From the NCBI RefSeq assembly GCF_900176515.1, contig NZ_FWXV01000001.1, forward strand, positions 496,001 through 560,000: a DNA stretch of 64,000 nt. The letters run 5' to 3'. Each line of letters begins with the position of its first letter. Position 1 is the first letter of the stretch. Source of the stretch: Kibdelosporangium aridum. GTDB taxonomy: Bacteria > Actinomycetota > Actinomycetes > Mycobacteriales > Pseudonocardiaceae. Both the position numbers and the translations under genes were made by a program. This document shows positions 41,684-49,513 of the stretch, piece after piece. The notes under the pieces were generated by a model. The model did not search any database. It saw only the letters and a program-made list of their open reading frames with translations, and was not told where the DNA came from.

Positions 41684-42504
41684 TGAAGCGCGTCAAGACG
41701 GCCGCCTTCCACCTGTTCGCCGGTGGGATCTCCATCCTGTGGCTGCTGCCGATCGGGCTGGTCCTGGTCACCGCGTTCCGCAGCTTCGACGACATCGCCG
41801 CGAACGGCCTCGGCAGCCTGCCGCGGTCGTTCACCTTCGACGGGTTCGTCTCGGCGTGGACCGAGGGTGGCGAGGCCCGCGCCATGCTGAACAGCATGAT
41901 CGTGACGGTCCCCACGGTGATCATCACGTTGCTGCTCGGGGCGATGGCCGCGTTCGCGTTGAGCCGCTACGACATTCCATACCGGCGCACGATTCTGCTG
42001 ATAATGCTGGGTGGGAACCTGTTGCCACCGCAGATCCTGCTGGTCCCGGTCTCGCGGTTGTCGGAAGTCCTTGGCATCTACGACACGCTCATCGCCTTGA
42101 TCGTCGTGCAGATCGGCTTCGGCCTCGGGTTCTACACCTTCGTGCTGTACGGGTTCATGCGGGCGATCCCCACCGAGATCCAGCAGGCCGCGGTGATCGA
42201 CGGGGCCAACACCTGGCAGGTCTTCTTCCGGATCATCCTGCCGCTGGCCCGGCCGGCGCTGGCCGCGCTCGGCGCGCTGGCGTTCACGTGGGTCTTCAAC
42301 GACCTGCTGTGGGCGATCACCGTGCTGAAGACCAACACCGTCATGCCGGTCACGCCTGCTTTGCTCGGCCTGCAAGGGCAATACGTCTCGGTATGGAATG
42401 TGATCGCGGCGGGTTCGGTGGTCGCGGCGATCCCCACAGTCGCCGTCTTCCTGAAGTTCCAGAAGCACTTCGTCTCCGGTCTGGCGGTCGGAGCCGTCAA
42501 GTGA
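41683..42504 (+). CDS. ABC sugar importer permease 2 (MalG/UgpE-like)
   Basis: 273 residues from ATG 41683 (tgATG overlap with permease 1). Six helices and the EAA loop QQAAVIDGANTWQVFFRIILPLARPAL. The frame is open far upstream within permease 1 but the protein starts MKRVKTAAFHLFAGG. No ATPase gene follows; actinomycetes commonly power such importers with a shared MsiK-type ATPase encoded elsewhere. Confidence 0.93.
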   Translation: MKRVKTAAFHLFAGGISILWLLPIGLVLVTAFRSFDDIAANGLGSLPRSFTFDGFVSAWTEGGEARAMLNSMIVTVPTVIITLLLGAMAAFALSRYDIPYRRTILLIMLGGNLLPPQILLVPVSRLSEVLGIYDTLIALIVVQIGFGLGFYTFVLYGFMRAIPTEIQQAAVIDGANTWQVFFRIILPLARPALAALGALAFTWVFNDLLWAITVLKTNTVMPVTPALLGLQGQYVSVWNVIAAGSVVAAIPTVAVFLKFQKHFVSGLAVGAVK

Positions 42505-43379
42505 TCTGGTCTTGGGCAGGCGGTGCGATGGAAGTGGCGGCCGGCCGGGTCACGCAGGTCTCGGTCGGCGGCCACGAGGCGTTCTGGACGGCGCCGAAAA
42601 TTGAGGGAGCGCATCCCGAAGGCTGGAACGTCGGTGGCGACCGGCTCTGGCTCGGGCCGGAACGGGACTGGTTCTGGGCCACGGATGATCCCAATGACCT
42701 CGCGGGTCACATCGTCCCGGCGAGCATCGACCCGGGGGAGTGGCGCACGGTTCGTGACGAATTGGGGCACGCCGAATTCACGGCGCATCCCGTCCTGCGC
42801 CACCGTCGCAACGGGACAACCACGCGGGTCAGCATTACCCGCCACGTGTACCTGCGGTACGCCGATGCCGAGCGGGTCGCTTACGAGGTCCAGACCGAGC
42901 TGACGATGGGTGACGCCCCGGACGGGCAGGAGTTGAGCGCGTGGAGCGTGCTGCAAGTGCCGACCGGGGGCGTGCTTGAGGTCGACCTGTCTGGCCCGTG
43001 GGCGTTTCGCGATTACCTCAAGCCGGTTGATCCCACCCGGTTCACCGTCGGTGACCACCGCGCCGAGATCCGGTTGACGGGCACCACGATGGGCAAGATC
43101 GGTGTCCAGCCGGACGTGTTCGGGGGCTGGATGCGTTACACGACCGAGGCGTTGACGATCGAGCGAGCGGTGGAAGTCCAGCCGCAGAGCCGTTATTGCG
43201 ATCACCCGCTCGGCGCGGACCCGGCTGGCCAAGGCGACGCGTTGCAGGTTTTCGAAGACGACGGGCACTACGGCGGGTACGCCGAACTTGAGCACCACAG
43301 CCCAGCGATCCGTGCGAACGGGCCGAAAACGATCCTCGACGTCTGCCGCACGGCGGTCACCGTTCGTCATCAGGCTTGA
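42501..43379 (+). CDS. Aldose-epimerase-like beta-sandwich protein
   Basis: 292 residues from GTG 42501, overlapping the permease stop (GTGA). The sequence has the strand pattern of galactose-mutarotase-like sandwiches and short motifs such as GGHEAFW, NVGGDRLWLGPERDWFW and FEDDGHYGGYAELEHHSPAI. No exact family is recognised and the mutarotase His/Glu pair is not certain. No signal peptide, so it acts in the cytoplasm, probably on the imported sugar or in converting its anomers. It is the last gene of the importer operon. Confidence 0.72.
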   Translation: MIWSWAGGAMEVAAGRVTQVSVGGHEAFWTAPKIEGAHPEGWNVGGDRLWLGPERDWFWATDDPNDLAGHIVPASIDPGEWRTVRDELGHAEFTAHPVLRHRRNGTTTRVSITRHVYLRYADAERVAYEVQTELTMGDAPDGQELSAWSVLQVPTGGVLEVDLSGPWAFRDYLKPVDPTRFTVGDHRAEIRLTGTTMGKIGVQPDVFGGWMRYTTEALTIERAVEVQPQSRYCDHPLGADPAGQGDALQVFEDDGHYGGYAELEHHSPAIRANGPKTILDVCRTAVTVRHQA

Positions 43380-43386
43380 CCTCCAG

Positions 43387-43402
43387 ATTGGTCTATGCCA
43401 AT
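43387..43402. promoter_or_regulatory. DasR-like (dre) site before the chitinase gene
   Basis: The 16-bp inverted repeat attggtctatgccaat agrees with the Streptomyces DasR operator ACTGGTCTAGACCAGT at 12 of 16 positions, including the ggtcta core. It lies 85 bases before the chitinase ATG, where dre sites control chitinases in response to glucosamine-6-phosphate. Confidence 0.55.
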
Positions 43403-43487
43403 ACTTTCAGGTACGTGAACTTCCCGGTCAAGGCGCGTGACTGAGGTTGCTCCGCTCGTAATCCTGCGACAAGCGAGGAGCATCCCG

Positions 43488-45032
43488 ATGCGTGCCTGCA
43501 CAGCGCTCATTGCCGCGGTCGCGGCGATCTTCCTCTTACCGGCTGCGAACAGCAGCGCCGCCAACGGGCTCAGCGCGAGCTTCACGAAAGTGTCCGATTG
43601 GGGCAGTGGCTTCGAAGGCAAAATCACCGTCACCAATGGCGGAAGCACCGCGTTGAGCACGTGGACCGTCGAGTTCGACATGCCGGCAGGCTCGCAGATC
43701 ACGTCTTCGTGGGACGTCACCCGGACCACCAGCGGCCAGCACTACACCTTCACCCCGCCGAGCTGGGCCGGTCCGCTCGCGGTCGGCGCGAGCGCCTCCT
43801 TCGGCTTCAACGGAAGTCCCGGCAACTTCGGCGGCATCCAGAACTGCCGCCTCAACGGTGACTCGTGCACGAGCGGGCCCTCAAACCCCGGCGCACCAAG
43901 TGTTCCTGGATCGCCGAGCGTCACGAGTACGACCAACTCGAGCATTTCCTTATCCTGGGGTACTTCCTCGGGCACGGTCACCGGATACCGCGTCTACGAA
44001 GGCGCAACCGTGCGCGCGACGGTCACTGGCACCAGCGCGACGATCTCGGGTCTCGGCACGTGCCAGTCGTACACGTACACCATTGCGGCGTACAACAGCC
44101 TTGGTGAGTCCGGAAAGTCCAGTCCTGTCACGGGAACCACTACCGGATGCCCGCAGCCGGTCGGCGGCCGCGGCGCACCGTACCTCTACATGGGCTGGGG
44201 CAACCCACCGAACCCGCAGACGGTCATGAACGCGACCGGCGTCAAGTGGTTCACGATGGCGTTCATCCTGTCCGGCGGCGGATGCTCGCCGGCATGGGAC
44301 GGCAACAGGCCGCTGCAGGGCAGCGCTGACGCGACCGCGATCCAGCAGATCCGGGCCGCGGGTGGCGACATCGTGCCGTCCTTCGGCGGTTGGAGCGGCA
44401 ACAAGCTGGGCCCGAACTGTCAGACACCGGAAGCGCTCGCCGGTGCCTACCAGCAAGTGATCAACGCCTACAACCTCAAGGCGATCGACATCGACATCGA
44501 GAACACCGACGAGTTCGAGAATGGAGGCGTGCAGGACCGGATCCTGACCGCATTGCGGATCGTCAAGCAGAACAACCCGGGTATCCAGACGATCGTCACG
44601 TTCGGCACCACCACCAGCGGCCCGAACTTCTACGGCAACCGGCTGATCGACCAGGCGCGGGCGCTGAACGCGAACATCGACGTCTTCACCATCATGCCCT
44701 TCGACTTCGGCAGCTCGAACATCGGCGCGGACACCCAGAACGCCAGTGAGGGCTTGAAGAACAAGCTGAAGTCGACCTTCGGCTGGACCGACGCACAGGC
44801 GTACGCGCACATGGGCATCTCCGGCATGAACGGCCTGTCCGATCAGCAAGAACTGACCACAACCCAGACGTGGACCCAGATCCGTGACTACGCCAAGTCC
44901 CGTGGGCTCGGCAGGCTCGCGTTCTGGTCGGTCAACCGGGACCGCGGTTGCCCAGGTGGCGGTGTCGTCGCCAACTGCAGCGGAATCGCGCAGCCCGACT
45001 GGGAGTTCAGCCGGATCACGGCAGGCTTCTGA
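43488..45032 (+). CDS. Secreted chitinase: CBM2, fibronectin III, GH18
   Basis: 514 residues from ATG 43488 with gaggag upstream. Signal peptide ends near SSA-ANG. Domains: a type 2 carbohydrate-binding module (about 28-128, SDWGSGFEGKITVTNGGS), a fibronectin III domain (about 140-225), and a GH18 barrel. The active-site strand AIDIDIE has D334, D336 and the acid E338. The first Asp of the DxxDxDxE motif is not conserved. It resembles the ChiC/ChiD-like bacterial group. It degrades chitin outside the cell; the DasR-like site upstream fits. Confidence 0.92.
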   Translation: MRACTALIAAVAAIFLLPAANSSAANGLSASFTKVSDWGSGFEGKITVTNGGSTALSTWTVEFDMPAGSQITSSWDVTRTTSGQHYTFTPPSWAGPLAVGASASFGFNGSPGNFGGIQNCRLNGDSCTSGPSNPGAPSVPGSPSVTSTTNSSISLSWGTSSGTVTGYRVYEGATVRATVTGTSATISGLGTCQSYTYTIAAYNSLGESGKSSPVTGTTTGCPQPVGGRGAPYLYMGWGNPPNPQTVMNATGVKWFTMAFILSGGGCSPAWDGNRPLQGSADATAIQQIRAAGGDIVPSFGGWSGNKLGPNCQTPEALAGAYQQVINAYNLKAIDIDIENTDEFENGGVQDRILTALRIVKQNNPGIQTIVTFGTTTSGPNFYGNRLIDQARALNANIDVFTIMPFDFGSSNIGADTQNASEGLKNKLKSTFGWTDAQAYAHMGISGMNGLSDQQELTTTQTWTQIRDYAKSRGLGRLAFWSVNRDRGCPGGGVVANCSGIAQPDWEFSRITAGF

Positions 45033-45066
45033 AGGAATGTCCACAATAGATAGTCGGAAGTGGACG

Positions 45067-45095
45067 GCCCGGCGGGATCCCTGTCCCCGCCGGGC
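45067..45095 (+). terminator. Intrinsic terminator after the chitinase gene
   Basis: 10-bp perfect stem gcccggcggg / cccgccgggc with a 9-nt loop, then attcctttgtgttt. Confidence 0.8.
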
Positions 45096-45158
45096 ATTCC
45101 TTTGTGTTTCACTGAGCGGGAAATTGACGTCTTGACCGGTGCAGTGCTTCACTGCTGA

Positions 45159-46340
45159 ATGTCCGATTCCGCCGCCAGCATCGCCGCTCGGAGGTCTGGA
45201 GTGCCCACACGACGTTCAGTGCTGCTCGGTGGCGCTGGAGCCGCTCTTTCCCTGCCAGCAACAGCTTCCCCGGCTTCAGCGATCGTGCCGGACTGGTCGG
45301 TGGAACTGGTCGACTCGACGATGGCCCGGTTCACCCCGGCGACGCTCGGCGGCTGGGACTACACGCGTGGTCTGTACCTCTACGGCCAGTACCTGGTGTA
45401 CAAGCGGACCGGCAACCAGGCGTACTTCAACTACATGAAGGCGTGGGTGGACCGGTTCGTCGACGGCAACGGCAACATCAACAACAGCTTCAACAACCTC
45501 GACGCCATGCGTCCCGGTGTGCTGTTGCCGATCCTGCACGCCGAAACGGGACAGCAGCGCTACAAGACGGCGGCCGACAAGATCCGCAACCGGTTCAACA
45601 CCTACCCGCGCACGCAGGACGGCGGGATGATCCACAACACCGGCTTCGTCGGCCAGCTCTGGGCCGACGGTGTCTACATGGCGCAGCCGTTCATCGCCAA
45701 CTACGCCAAGCAGTACAACCAGACCTACGGGTTCGACGAGTCGACCCGCAACATGGTCACGTACTTCAACCGCCTGAGGGCCAGCAATGGCCTGATGTTC
45801 CACGCCTACGACGCCGACGGGTCCTCCGGCTGGGCGACTGGGGCGGACCGGGCCTCGGACTTCCACTGGGCAAGGGCGATCGGCTGGGTCGCGATGGCCG
45901 CGATCGACATCCTGGAAGTGTTGCCAGCCAACCACGTCCGCCGCCAGGCGATGATCGATATCGTCCGGCACCTGGCCGGCGGCTTCCAGCGGTTCCAGGA
46001 CCCGGCGAGCGGCCGCTGGTTCCAGGTCGTCGACCGGGGCACCACGAGCGGCAACTGGACCGAGACGTCGGCCTCCGCGATGTTCACGTACATGATCTCG
46101 CGCGCGGTCGAGCGCGGGTACATCGACGCGAGCTTCAAACCCGTCGCCGACCGTGGATATCAGGGCGTACTGCAACGGATCTCGCTGGGTGGCGACGGTC
46201 GTACCAATCTGCGCGAGATCGTGGTCGGCACCAGCCCGGGCGATCTGAACTACTACTTCAACCGGCCGAGGCAGACCAACGACTTCCACGGCCTCGGCGC
46301 GTTCCTGATCATGAGCGAGCAGCTGACCCGCGTACCTTGA
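45159..46340 (+). CDS. Tat-exported GH88/GH105-like glycoside hydrolase
   Basis: 393 residues. Twin-arginine signal (TRRSVLLGGAGAAL), then an alpha/alpha barrel. WDYTRGLYLYGQYLVYKRTGNQAY, NNLDAMRPGVLLPILHAETG, LWADGVYMAQPFIANYAK and HWARAIGWVAMAAIDIL match the YteR-like unsaturated rhamnogalacturonyl hydrolases. The catalytic Asp is in LWADGVYM. These enzymes remove unsaturated uronate from lyase products of pectin or other polysaccharides. Its export is unusual, as many relatives are cytoplasmic. It closes the carbohydrate block. Confidence 0.87.
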   Translation: MSDSAASIAARRSGVPTRRSVLLGGAGAALSLPATASPASAIVPDWSVELVDSTMARFTPATLGGWDYTRGLYLYGQYLVYKRTGNQAYFNYMKAWVDRFVDGNGNINNSFNNLDAMRPGVLLPILHAETGQQRYKTAADKIRNRFNTYPRTQDGGMIHNTGFVGQLWADGVYMAQPFIANYAKQYNQTYGFDESTRNMVTYFNRLRASNGLMFHAYDADGSSGWATGADRASDFHWARAIGWVAMAAIDILEVLPANHVRRQAMIDIVRHLAGGFQRFQDPASGRWFQVVDRGTTSGNWTETSASAMFTYMISRAVERGYIDASFKPVADRGYQGVLQRISLGGDGRTNLREIVVGTSPGDLNYYFNRPRQTNDFHGLGAFLIMSEQLTRVP

Positions 46341-46360
46341 GCTGGCCTATCCTTGGCGGA

Positions 46361-46813
46361 GTGGGCAAGAAAGAGAGCCAGTTCGGGGTAGTGAGCGCGC
46401 TGGTGCGGACCTCGTTCCTGGTCAACGGGGTCTACGCCGAATCGGCTCGGGAGTACGGCCTCACTCCGCAACAAGGCCAGCTGTTGTGTGTCCTGATGGC
46501 CCGGCCGTACGGGATGACCGAACTCGGTGCGGTGCTGGGCCTGGCCAAGTCCAGCCTGACTGGCCTCGTGGACCGCACAGAGCGCAATGGACTGGTACGG
46601 CGCGAAACGGACCCGCAGGACACGCGTGCTGTGAGGGTCGCGCTCACTGCGCATGGCGGCGATCTGGCCGCTGAGTTCTACGCGGAGACCTGCCGTCGGG
46701 TGGACAAGCTGCCGGAAAGCCTCGGTGAGGACGAACGCGGTCTGCTCGCGGGCCTGCTCAGCCGGGTGGTGGAGGACAACCAGGTGCCTGCCGTCTTCAT
46801 GGATCACGCGTAG
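46361..46813 (+). CDS. MarR-family regulator
   Basis: 150 residues from GTG 46361. Winged helix typical of MarR: YGLTPQQGQLLCVLMARPYGMTELGAVLGLAKSSLTGLVDRTERNGLVRRETDPQDTRAVRVALTAHG. The DxRxxxVxLT wing is intact. It stands 66 bases before the LLM oxidoreductase gene, with two operator-like repeats between them, so it probably represses that enzyme in answer to an aromatic or phenolic ligand. Confidence 0.9.
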   Translation: MGKKESQFGVVSALVRTSFLVNGVYAESAREYGLTPQQGQLLCVLMARPYGMTELGAVLGLAKSSLTGLVDRTERNGLVRRETDPQDTRAVRVALTAHGGDLAAEFYAETCRRVDKLPESLGEDERGLLAGLLSRVVEDNQVPAVFMDHA

Positions 46814-46815
46814 AC

Positions 46816-46854
46816 AGTTTGTGGTGCGAACTACTATAGTTCGTACTACGAACT
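46816..46854. promoter_or_regulatory. Tandem MarR-type operators
   Basis: A perfect palindrome agttcgta-c-tacgaact at 46838-46854 and a 13-of-17 match agtttgtggtgcgaact at 46816-46832, 22 bp apart and so on the same helix face. They sit between the MarR gene and the gene it probably regulates. Confidence 0.7.
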
Positions 46855-46879
46855 TCGAGTGTGTGAGGTGTTGGGGGCA

Positions 46880-47794
46880 ATGTCCTTGTCAGGGACAATC
46901 TTTGGGTTCGGCGCGTCCAGTGCCATCGACGACCGGTCTGAGCTGCTGCGTTTGACCCAGCAGGCGGACAGGGACGGGCTCGATCTGTTTTCGGTTTCGG
47001 ACCACCCGTACTTCGGTGATCGGCTGGATGCGTACGCGACGGTCGGCTTTGTTCTCGGTCAGACACGGCGCCTTGCCGGCCTTGTCAACGTCACGAATTC
47101 GCCGACCAGGCATGCGCCGATGCTCGCGCGGACGGTGACGTCTTTATCGGCCCTCTCAGGTGAGCGCGTTGTGCTGGGGATGGGAGCGGGCGGACTCTGG
47201 GATCGGATCTCCGCGATGGGCGTTCCGCGGCTGTCGCCTAGCGATGCGGTCGACGCTTTTGAGGAAGCCATCACCCTGATCAGGAAACTGTCCGGTGGCG
47301 GCCCGCCGATCACGTACGAAGGTCGCCATTTCCGGGTCGAGCAACTCGCACCGGCGCCCGTGTCCGCGCCGCCCGTATGGACAGGATCCAACGGCCGAAA
47401 GTCCCTGGCCGCCACTGGCCGGGTCGCCGACGGATGGATCCCAGGCCACGCGGCGGATTGGCTCAGCAAGCGCTACCGGGAGTCGCGGCCGGTCATCGAC
47501 GAGGCCGCGGCTGCCGCAGGCCGCGATCCGAGGGAAGTCCGCACGATCTACAACTTTCCTGGAACCATCACAGAACGCCCGCTTGCTGCCACACGGGACG
47601 AAAACGGCAGGTGGATTGGCGGGTCAGTGGAACAGTGGATCGAGGAACTCACCGGTGCCATCGTCGAGCACGGCGCATCCGGGTTCATCCTTTTCTCTGC
47701 CGAAGGTGGCACACACGACAGCGTCTCGCTGGGCAGATGGGCCTGCGAGATCGTTCCGGCTATTCGCGAGGCAATCCAGGCTGTGCCTGCCTGA
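46880..47794 (+). CDS. LLM-class F420/flavin-dependent oxidoreductase
   Basis: 304 residues from ATG 46880 (MSLSGTIFGFGASSA); an ATG seven codons upstream is possible. The luciferase-like barrel shows GLDLFSVSDHPYFGDRLDAYATVGFVLGQT, GMGAGGLWDR and PVWTGSNGRKSLAATGRVADGWIPG. This layout is close to F420-dependent reductases and glucose-6-phosphate dehydrogenase relatives. The substrate is unknown. It is probably under the MarR regulator. Confidence 0.88.
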   Translation: MSLSGTIFGFGASSAIDDRSELLRLTQQADRDGLDLFSVSDHPYFGDRLDAYATVGFVLGQTRRLAGLVNVTNSPTRHAPMLARTVTSLSALSGERVVLGMGAGGLWDRISAMGVPRLSPSDAVDAFEEAITLIRKLSGGGPPITYEGRHFRVEQLAPAPVSAPPVWTGSNGRKSLAATGRVADGWIPGHAADWLSKRYRESRPVIDEAAAAAGRDPREVRTIYNFPGTITERPLAATRDENGRWIGGSVEQWIEELTGAIVEHGASGFILFSAEGGTHDSVSLGRWACEIVPAIREAIQAVPA

Positions 47795-47948
47795 AAGGGC
47801 AGTCATTGGGATTTGTGTACAAGAAAAACGGACGTACGGTGGTGTATGTCGCATGGCGGAAAATTGCCGTCGCCGTGACCGGTGTTATGTCCGAAAACCA
47901 ACTTTCGTAGGTTGTATGCAATCTTGATTCATCTGCAGGATCACGCAT

Positions 47949-48698
47949 ATGGCACGAATGAGAAAAGCCGCCGCCATCCTGGTCCCCTTAGCACTTTCCG
48001 CGAGTATTGTCGCTTTTGCGGGCCAGGCTGAGTCGAAGCTCCCGCAGCAGAGCCCGATCAACGTCACCCCGGAGTCGACCCGGGTCGACCTCGGCGCGCC
48101 CAAGCTGCACGTCAGTTATGGCCGTTCAGACCTCCTCCTGCACTACGACCGCAAGGACGCCGCCGACCCCAACGGCTGCAACGTCCGGCACCACGAGGAG
48201 AGTGAGAAGGCCGAGATCGAGTCCGGCAACCCGTACATCACGCTGGGCACGGACCCGACACAGTGGAAGCTGCTGCAGTTCCACTGGCACACTCCTTCCG
48301 AGCACAAGTTCGCAGGCCACGGCTTCCCGCTTGAGCTGCACCTCGTGCACGAGAACGTGACCACCAAGCAGCTGGCCGTCATCGGTATCCCGCTGAGGGC
48401 CGGTGCGTCCTCCACTGTGGACACCGTGCTGGCCAAGCTGGCGCCGGAGTGCGGTGCGAACGTGCACCTCTCCCAGATCGACCTGAACACCCTGCTGCCG
48501 CACGACACGTCGACCCTCCGGTACATGGGTTCGCTCACCACGGATCCGTTCACCGAGGGCGTGCGGTGGTTCCTGATGCGGGAGAAGACCGTCACCCAGG
48601 CGACGATCGACCGCTTCCAGCACCTGTTCCCGCACGGCAACTCCCGCGCGGTGCAGCCGCTGAACGGCCGGACCGTCACGGCGGTCCCGCACAGCTGA
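47949..48698 (+). CDS. Secreted alpha-type carbonic anhydrase
   Basis: 249 residues. Signal peptide ends near AFA-GQA. The mature protein starts with the family sequence QSPINV. Zinc ligands are H112 and H114 in QFHWHTPSEH and H131 in ELHLVHEN. The Glu and Thr that orient the zinc water are present. It converts CO2 and bicarbonate outside the membrane. The N-terminal region before the active site is shorter than in mammalian enzymes, as usual for bacterial ones. It is a single gene followed by a terminator. Confidence 0.94.
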   Translation: MARMRKAAAILVPLALSASIVAFAGQAESKLPQQSPINVTPESTRVDLGAPKLHVSYGRSDLLLHYDRKDAADPNGCNVRHHEESEKAEIESGNPYITLGTDPTQWKLLQFHWHTPSEHKFAGHGFPLELHLVHENVTTKQLAVIGIPLRAGASSTVDTVLAKLAPECGANVHLSQIDLNTLLPHDTSTLRYMGSLTTDPFTEGVRWFLMREKTVTQATIDRFQHLFPHGNSRAVQPLNGRTVTAVPHS

Positions 48699-48714
48699 GA
48701 TTGACCTTCTGACC

Positions 48715-48754
48715 GATCAGCGCATCAGCCATCTGGCCGATGCGCTGATCTTTT
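48715..48754 (+). terminator. Intrinsic terminator after the carbonic anhydrase gene
   Basis: Perfect 12-bp stem gatcagcgcatc / gatgcgctgatc with a 12-nt loop and a tttt tail. Confidence 0.92.
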
Positions 48755-48835
48755 CACCGGCTCCCCGGCCGAAGCGGCAACCCGTTCGGCCCCGGCAGTC
48801 TCCTCGTCGTTGGAAGGCAACGAGGAGGAAAAACG

Positions 48836-49513
48836 GTGACAGAGCCGATTCTGGCCGGACGTGGCGTGGTCAAACGCTATGGGGACGTGACCGCACTCGC
48901 CGGGGTGGACATCACCATCGAGGCGGGCGAGGTGGTCGCGATCGTCGGGCCGTCCGGCTCGGGGAAGTCCACCCTGTTGCACGTGCTCGCCGGGATTCTG
49001 CCCGCCGACGGCGGCGAGGTGTTCCTCGGCCGCCAGGCGATCACCCGGCTGTCGGAGACCGAGCGCAGCAAGCTGCGCCGCTCGCAGTTCGGGTTCGTGT
49101 TCCAGTCCGGCATGCTGGTCGCCGAGCTGACCGCCGAGGAGAACGTGGCGCTGCCGATGCTGCTCGCCGGCACCCCGCGTGACCAGGGCATCGCCGCTGC
49201 CAGGGAGTGGCTGGTCCGGCTTGGCCTCGGCGGCCTGGCCAACCGCAGGCCCGGTGAGGTCTCCGGTGGGCAGTTGCAGCGGATGGCGATCGCCCGCGCA
49301 CTGGCCCACCGGCCACAGGTGATCTTCGCGGACGAACCGACCGGGGCACTGGACACCAAGACCGGTCAGGAGACGATCAGTGCGTTGCTGACCGTCGCCA
49401 AGGAGACCAACGCGGCCGTCGTCATCGTGACCCACGATGTCTCCGTTGCGAATCGGGCGCAGCGGGTCATCGAGATGCGGGACGGCCTCATCGCGGTGCG
49501 AGCTGCCGCATGA
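48836..49513 (+). CDS. ABC transporter ATPase (MacB/LolD-like)
   Basis: 225 residues from GTG 48836, preceded by gaggagg. Walker A GPSGSGKST, signature SGGQLQRMAIARAL, Walker B VIFADEPTGALD and the switch His in VTHD are all present. This class works with FtsX-type permeases to move peptides or lipids, or in mechanotransduction, rather than classic import. It overlaps the permease gene by four bases. A small inverted repeat (tcgttg / caacga) covers the ribosome site and might tune translation. Confidence 0.93.
   Translation: MTEPILAGRGVVKRYGDVTALAGVDITIEAGEVVAIVGPSGSGKSTLLHVLAGILPADGGEVFLGRQAITRLSETERSKLRRSQFGFVFQSGMLVAELTAEENVALPMLLAGTPRDQGIAAAREWLVRLGLGGLANRRPGEVSGGQLQRMAIARALAHRPQVIFADEPTGALDTKTGQETISALLTVAKETNAAVVIVTHDVSVANRAQRVIEMRDGLIAVRAAA

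Noticed and set aside
41014..42504. 496-codon permease
   Set aside because: The first 220 codons are a shadow of permease 1; permease 2 starts at ATG 41683.
39472..42504. Complete ABC importer including ATPase
   Set aside because: No ATP-binding cassette gene lies between 39 and 46 kb; the nearest ATPase gene (48836) belongs to an FtsX-type exporter.
41739..43379. 546-codon protein
   Set aside because: Only the part from GTG 42501 has protein-like composition; the rest is an off-frame reading of permease 2.
48755..48835. Riboswitch before the ABC transporter
   Set aside because: Only a 6-bp stem over the ribosome site is visible; no known aptamer layout could be drawn.
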